NCBI GenBank assembly: GCA_029721435.1
Contig: CM056574.1
Location: forward strand, 31,109,001 to 31,173,000
Direction: 5' to 3'
Length of the DNA: 64,000 bases
Source of the DNA: Gymnothorax reevesii
Lineage: Eukaryota; Chordata; Actinopteri; Anguilliformes; Muraenidae
In this document: in pieces, positions 58,187 through 64,000 of the stretch
Numbering within the stretch: position 1 is the stretch's first letter
How the letters are laid out: each line of letters opens with the position of its first letter
The notes under the pieces: model-generated
What the model was told of the DNA's origin: nothing
Database searches by the model: none
What the model saw: the letters and a program-made list of their open reading frames with translations, nothing else
Translations under genes and position numbers: made by a program

Positions 58187-60077
58187 AACTCAGAATAATA
58201 AAAGAGTTGAGCGCATGAAGCACCCAATTATTGCTACCTGAGTCTGCCAAAGAAAACTTTCATATGGTTGAACAAATCCGTTGGCTGCTAGCCTAGCCGC
58301 AGAAATTGCTTTCACTGTCTACTCTGTGAAAAGCAATTTTAAGCTTGTTTTCATGTGCTGCTTTATTGTTTTCAAAACTGCAAATATTTCCCTGTAAACT
58401 GCATTTACTATCCAGTCAGTTAAGACACATCAGAGGAACAAGGGTCTAGTCATTTGCTAAATATTGTTATGTCGTGTTTATTTATGGCGTTGATATTGTG
58501 ATTACATTCTGAGATGGGTGCCTCGTATGTCCCTAACAGGTTCATGCCACATTTGGCTGGCGTTAGCAAAGATTTTTTTTTTTTTTTCGTTTGTTTGCCA
58601 CCAAGCTGACTAGCTAATTGTGTAAGCTACTGGAGATACAAATTCTGACAGCCTGCTGTTAGTAGAAGAACCAGTTTTCTCTCACATTGCTAACCTTTGA
58701 GCTGCCCAGCTTACTCAAACCGCAATGTTTCTCATCATAATGTCATTATAACATAACAACATGACATAACGTATACCATCAGTACAGAGAACAGGCCATT
58801 CAGATAAACTATGCCCACCATTTTCCTATCACTAAAGGGAACCTTACACTTCGGATATTTAAGGACTAGATGGCATCTTCTAGCACTGTATCGTGCCTGG
58901 TCCTGAAAACTCCCAGGATTTCTGCCTCTAAGACATCACTAGGCAAACAATACCCCATTGTGATCACTCTCTGCAATGTTTATTGTTTATGCTAAGTTCA
59001 GGTATCCTCGAATTTGAATTACGTTGAATGAAATACAATTTTGCATCTGAACAGTGTTTTATTTCTCCTTTTTTCCATTACAAGGAGTAATGGCCTCATC
59101 TGATAGTGTAGCAATATTAAATAAAAAAATTATTGAAACAGGTCACAACTAATCAATATCTAAAGGGATGTTTTTTGCCACTTCAATTTTCAACTCAGCA
59201 ACTGCCACTGAGAGGAACACACGCAACCAGACAAAGGGTGATGACTTTCACCTCTCCTTTTCATTTCTTGGTGATCGCCAGGAAGCCATGGTCCTAATTG
59301 GCTTCTGAATCCATCAGACTCCACCCCACTTTAGGTGCCCTCTGTCCCCTTTGTTCAGTAATGAGCTTTGCCATTGCCTTTGAAATGTGCAACTACATTT
59401 GAAACATGCTGAAATTACCCACTGCTATGATTAGATTGGGCCGAAGATAGCTCCTCCCATTACTGTGAATGATCAGTTTCAGTCATGAGGGAGTTGATGA
59501 TTGTGATACCAATATAAATTACGAGTGTGGGAAAGTGCATGCGTGTGTGCTTGCAGCTGTGTGTATGAGTTGCTTGCGTGTGTGGATTGCACGCATGTGC
59601 GTGGGTATGTGTGCGCACTCCTTATACGGAAGCACATTATCACAAAGGTAGCAAGAAACAGAAGGATGAATTTTAATGACATTCTCCTGAGTAAGGTGTT
59701 TAAAGAAGAAACTGACTTTTTCAGCATCTGTCTTTTGCCAAGTTCAGTATTTTCATATGAGCCAATTTGTTTTTTATCTGTTTTTTGTGAAGATACAGAG
59801 ACCTAGCACTCATTTGGTCAAGTGCTGATGAATAAAACCCTTCTCCCATTAGCGCATTTAAAGGCCTGTATTTTTTAATTAAATGTTAGCTTTCGACCTG
59901 GCCCTCCTACATGATATGAGATTGAAAGCTTAGTGAGATAAATCTTTGGTCTGGTTAAGCCAGTGTAGATGCATTCAAAATGGCGTGGGAGTGACAGAAA
60001 TCATACTGTCAAATTGCCCTGACAGTCCATAGTTGTACACTGCAAAACAAAAAAAAAAACATAAAAATATACATGTA
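56218..60077. other. Stretch without recognisable genes
   Basis: No gene supported. Part of 56218-57800 may belong to the host element of the THAP fragment but has no readable domain. An (AC)n tract lies at 58154-58185, poly(T) at 58569-58587 and an imperfect TG-rich tract at 59525-59620. Confidence 0.4.
58154..58185. repeat. (AC)n microsatellite
   Basis: About 15 uninterrupted AC units. Confidence 0.95.
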
Positions 60078-60901
60078 CACATAGCCACAAGATTAAAACC
60101 ATTATATTGCTCGTCCCTCTTGTGCTGCCAAAACAGCTCTATCAAACTGACGTCACTTGAATTCCAAAACTCAGGGTTTTCTAGCAAAACATTTCCAAGA
60201 GAATCAAACTCCCTCTACCAGCTTGTCTTCTTCCCACAGTGCATCCTTGAAGCCTTCTCTTCCTAGGAATAGGGTGCACACAAACCCAGCCAAAGCACAT
60301 AATGTAAAAGAAAACTGGACACACTGGACCAGGTGACCTTCTTCAGCTGCTCTAACGTCCAATTCGGATGCTCAGGTGCCCGTTTGGGGTGTTTATTTTA
60401 GCCAGGCTGGAGTTAGAGTGAGCACATTGACTGGTCTGCAAGCTAAGAAGTGCTACACATAGCAAGGTATGATGCACTGTGTGTCGCGACACATTTCTTA
60501 CATAATTATTGAAATTCTCTGTGAGTTGTGCCACAGTTGCCCTTCTGTCTGTTTGGACCAGACGGGATAGCCTTCATAGCCCTTGTGCATAGATGAGCCT
60601 TGGGTGCCCAAATCCCTATTGCCTGCTCCTGGTTAATCCCTCCTTGACGAACTGTCAGTATATGCACACATCTGCAGACAGGAAGGACCGTCTCACCCCC
60701 ACATCAGGCCATAACGATTTGGCTCTTGTTAATGCTGTTCAGCTCCGGCGTCTCACATATCCAACAAGTTGAATACAAGATCCGCCTTTTCACTTATCGT
60801 CTAAGATCTGTCTGCAGACCTTGACCCTTGACCGTTATTATGAGATAATCAATATTATTTACTGGATTTGTGAGTGGTCTTAACATTTTGGTTAATCTGT
60901 G
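60078..60901 (-). mobile_element. Decayed Tc1/mariner copy, same family as 34710-35779
   Basis: The left end CACATAGCCACAAGATTAAAACC and the right end (complement of ACCAAAATGTTAAGACCACTC) are eroded Tc1 termini. Family-specific minus-strand words include TTTGGACCAGACGGGATAGC (60550), GATGAGCCTTGGGTGCCCAA (60592) and CATCAGGCCATAACGATTTG (60703), which belong to the N-terminal half of the transposase. Length is 824 bp and the frame is destroyed by indels. The catalytic part has shrunk by deletion. Confidence 0.7.
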
Positions 60902-61106
60902 TGCCTATATGCCAGTTTTGACAACTATATATGAGAGTGTGTGTGTGTTTGTGTAAGAGCATAACCACAAAGAGGCCAGCATAGCTTATTCTATCTAAAG
61001 CATACTCTCATATTTCCATTTGAAAAAAGTACATAACTAGCGCACTTGAACAAACTGCTTTTTTAGTAAGGGTTGTTGCCTTCCAGAAACTATAATTCAA
61101 AAATTA

Positions 61107-62045
61107 AAGCTGTAAGCAGCTGTGATTGGGCCCTCGCACTCCCACATGACCACAGGGGGCCAGCGGCATGCAAGTGCCGCGGCATGGAGCGAGAAGAGAG
61201 AAAAAAATGGGAAGGAGCGAAGAAATAAAATGTTTCGTTCATCCACAAGGTGGCACTACCAGCATAACCACATGTGGGCAGGCGCATTCAGGGGGGTAAC
61301 CTCATCACACATGTAAAGTTTTGAGGCAATTGGACAATAGGTGATGGATTTAAAATGAGTCGATGTTCCATGGCGAAGGATTGAAAGTCGCTGCCATTGT
61401 CATGGCCAGCTTTCAACATGATAGAACATGTGTGACGGTGAAGATTCATCAACTTGATCATCACGTGGCCACAAAATGTAGTTGATTAGGTCAGGAGTTT
61501 GGAGTTGGTGTTTGTCAATGTAAAATATGGCATTTACTGTTTCCACAAGGGGGCGCCATGAGCGAGATTGCCTATGAGCATATGGAGGCATTCAGGGCGT
61601 TCTTGTCATGTACAGAAGTTTTGAAGCAGTTAGGAGGAAGTATGTGGGAGAGAGAATATTCTCGAATATCATGGCGAATCATCAAAAATGGAGGCGCCAT
61701 AGCGGCCACATTCATTGACGTAGAGAAAAGCTTTTGATAACTTTTGATCACAAAGGTCTTGAGATGAAGTTCATCAAATCTGAAGTTGATTGTACAAAAT
61801 CTGTAGGAGTTCCTTAAAATACACGGTGTGGAATCGCGGTCATAATTGAAAATGAAAATGAAAATGGCCGATTTCCTGTTGGATGTAGACAATGGCTGCC
61901 AGCGACTTTTTTGTGCGTCAGGACAACTTCTACATGCGTACCAATTTTCATCTACCAACTCCAAAAATAGCCCTATGAGGAGGGGTTTTAGAAAATTTCA
62001 AGGGGGCGCTATAGAGTCATTTTTTGCTCGGGCCCAAAATACTGC
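61107..62045 (+). repeat. Dispersed fish repeat (AAGCAGC..GGGGGCGC type)
   Basis: It starts AAGCTGTAAGCAGCTGTGAT then TGGGCCCTCGCACTC, and ends near CAAGGGGGCGCTATAGAGTC then TTTTTTGCTCGGGCCC. CCACAAGGTGGCAC (61243) and CCACAAGGGGGCGC (61543) are exactly 300 bp apart; CAAGGGGGCGC recurs at 61999. Blocks of TTGAGGCAATTGG / TTGAAGCAGTTAGG also repeat, so it is a diverged tandem array of the type scattered widely in teleosts. No coding support. Confidence 0.65.
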
Positions 62046-63207
62046 ATAAAGCTCTGAGAACAATGCTTGTTATTCAATTTAGATCATTCATGTTACGAAT
62101 TAGGCAGAAGGAACCACTCGCAGTTCAATGAGGAAAGCCTTTTGGGTGTATTTATTACAAGAAACAGAAACGGAAAGGGGCTAGGTATAACTCAAGGTTA
62201 GGGGCAGTCTGAGTCAGTTTTCATGCAGCGGACAATCCAAGGGTCAGAAGACAGGTGGTTAATTCAATACTGCAGTGGCCAGGACGTAACTCAATTGGGA
62301 CACAATCCCTGTTCTGCAGACCGCCACAGAGCAGGAGGGTGTTCCTGATAGAGTTCTTAAAGAGAGAAAAACATTTTTCTTTTCTTTTTTACTGAGCACA
62401 TGGAAGAATCAGAGCTTGGCTCAATATTAGATTACCAGGTAACTTCAGGCAAAGGGCAGATACAATCCAGCAAAAAAACTGAGACACCAGAAGAGAATTA
62501 TACAGACGAGACAATCAACAAAAGGGGAAAGGTCATTAACTGTGTTTAAAGATTAACATTGGCTGCACTCAAAAATTTAAGTATATGTCAATTCTGAAGA
62601 TGGTTTCAGTCATTTTAAATAGTTCTTAGCATGCTGATTTACAGTATGCTCAAGTGTTATTTTATTTTTTGATAAGTTTGGTTTAATTTAGGGAGTTTAC
62701 ACACTTGGTCCTTTTCAGCCCTTATTAGCCCTAATTAAACAGACAAAACTCAAGGACTACAATGATTTCTGCAATGAAATTTAAACTTTATTATCTATAT
62801 TATTTAACTACAACATTGCTTCTGCATACGGTATGACGGTAGGTCTGCTTTACTTCCAAAACTCTGCCAGTGGGTGCTTGTTCATAGGGTTGTCCACCTC
62901 AAAATCGGACGTGTTGTTCTGTGGGCGCTTCCATGTTTGAACTGGTGCTTCCATCTAGCGGCCACCAGTAAAATTCGTTGAAGAGGGGCCCAACTCCTGG
63001 ACTTGGGCAGTTCTTCAACTCAAAGCTAAAGAACTCACCTCATTTAACAGCTTTATGCACTGGAGTTGGGCCTTTCTTCAATTCATTTTCATAGGTCTTA
63101 ACCCAATATACAAGATAGGCAGATAACCTGGATTTCTCAAAAATCATGGAGTTGGGCCCTTTTGTAACTCCATGATTCATATGATTATCATATATGATTG
63201 ACAGTGA
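62046..63207. other. Stretch with no gene; GGAGTTGGGCC words
   Basis: GGGGCCCAACTCC (62986) and GGAGTTGGGCC (63062, 63149) form scattered inverted and direct words. No further structure is recognised. Confidence 0.4.
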
Positions 63208-63520
63208 TAGTTAAAGCAACACTAAGAAACTTTTCAACCTTTATATAATATTTTTAGAATGTTTTTGATGGTACATTGACTTACAGAAGGTTGAATGACA
63301 CCTCTGTCATGGCCTGAGGGTGTCTGCATCACTTTCACTGGCACTAAGCAGTTTCGAGGTGGATGGTCGGAACCCCTCCACACAAAAAACTACAAATGTA
63401 CTGACTGCTTTACGGTATATGTCACTTCCCCCTTTCCTCATTCGTTAAAAAGACGGATATACAATCTGTGGGCAAGGCATACAATTGTTGATATTGGGAG
63501 GCAGGGGATATGAGAAGATA
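63208..63520 (+). repeat. Possible MITE fragment (AAAGCAACACTAAG end)
   Basis: GTTAAAGCAACACTAAGAAACTTT (63210) resembles a common teleost MITE terminus. The following GGCACTAAGCAGTTTCGAGGTG and GGAACCCCTCCACACAAAAA (63375) also recur in fish repeats as I recall. No opposite end is found. Confidence 0.4.
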
Positions 63521-64000
63521 ATAAATCAATTCCAGTGGACTGATTTGCTGTTTTTTTTTTCTTTTCTCCAATTAATAACAATATTAGATGTCTGAAAGGG
63601 AGGGTGATGAGCTTTTTAGCAAGAAAGAAAAAAAGATTTCTGGGCTATTTGATTCCTGCCATTCCTACCTTGCTGAAACCTCTTTTCTCTTAGTTGGTGG
63701 CCCCTCTATGAAATGTGCTCGGGTCTGATTAGCCACGAACATAGCATCGAGTCAGCAGAAAGTAACAATGTCGTAGTTTCCAGGCTACTGGAAAGTCTCC
63801 AAATACAGATAACTAAACAAGCAGCTCGCTATCTAGCATATCTAGCTAGCTATTAAACTAGCTATACAATGACTATGGCAAGGAAACGTGCAGACTTGGC
63901 AAGGATAGCCTTAACATTCACAAAGAAATGTGTCATGCATTCACCATAAAAGTTAGTCTGCAGTTGGAATTCAGTTCATTAAGGAAGATCTGTGGTTGGC
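63521..64000. other. Stretch without recognisable genes
   Basis: Nothing recognised. GCTAGCTA-type words occur at 63825-63870. Confidence 0.4.

Noticed and set aside
1..64000. CRISPR arrays, bacterial operons, phage genes or plasmid functions
   Set aside because: Repeats are of eukaryotic transposon or microsatellite type, coding density is very low and no prokaryotic signals are present.

Overview
The window looks like nuclear DNA of a teleost fish, in a gene-poor stretch (intergenic or inside long introns). The evidence is the repeat content: a 5S-rRNA-derived SINE with a LINE-type tail, several Tc1/mariner families, hAT-like, PIF/Harbinger and TTAA-targeting DNA transposons, a Ty3/gypsy remnant, CCTCCTTGGCGG-tailed SINEs, a repeat built around CAGCTGGGATAGGCTCCAGC, and many long (TG)n tracts. 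There are no bacterial operons, ribosome binding sites or CRISPR arrays. I cannot name the species. No complete host gene can be supported; most open frames of 60-240 codons are chance or repeat-derived.

Layout. 1-4.7 kb: no recognisable features. 4.75-5.16 kb: a small inverted-repeat element with a TTAGGG-like interior. 7.6-10.6 kb: a diverged local duplication. One copy was interrupted by a palindromic element (7901-8864) made of 122-bp units rich in CCAACGTTGG and carrying a 5S-like piece. 11.45-14.41 kb: a PIF/Harbinger transposon with 18-bp terminal repeats, a broken transposase N-terminus, a convergent Myb-like gene remnant and a SINE. 14.4-18.96 kb: a minus-strand Ty3/gypsy remnant (gag, protease, RT, RNase H, integrase), itself interrupted by a 150-bp-period repeat. 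20.87-23.31 kb: a 2.44-kb fold-back element flanked by TTAA, with arms of about 0.85 kb and a 53-codon acidic reading frame. 24.81-25.29 kb: the 5S-derived SINE.

25-40 kb: a decayed Tc1 copy with a nearly intact transposase frame (28.5-30.1 kb), a second older Tc1 family (34.7-35.8 kb), fragments, microsatellites and GC-richer single-copy-looking DNA with splice-site-like signals. 40.0-41.4 kb: a hAT-like element with 8-bp target duplications that keeps the C-terminal end of a transposon protein, split by a 388-bp palindromic MITE. 43.11-44.50 kb: another hAT-type element with a perfect 8-bp duplication. 47.5-47.7 kb: a pair of exon-like segments. 50.1-53.6 kb: a Tc1/mariner MITE, a SINE and a second near-complete Tc1 copy. 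53.65-53.95 kb: a LINE reverse-transcriptase tail. 55.4-56.3 kb: a THAP-like zinc-finger fragment broken by two different MITEs. 60-62 kb: another old Tc1 copy and a long tandem-type repeat.

The recognisable elements are parasitic rather than a host pathway, and none looks able to move itself: both Tc1 transposases carry two premature stops, the Harbinger element has lost its catalytic core, and the TTAA element keeps only a leader peptide. The most informative material is the nesting (elements inside coding parts of other elements, with readable target duplications), the giant TTAA palindrome, and a few exon candidates on the plus strand (26069, 35973/36157, 38661, 41838, 47524/47615). If real, the exon candidates would mean the window lies inside a large host gene. 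Family names come from recall of conserved motifs, not from searches.
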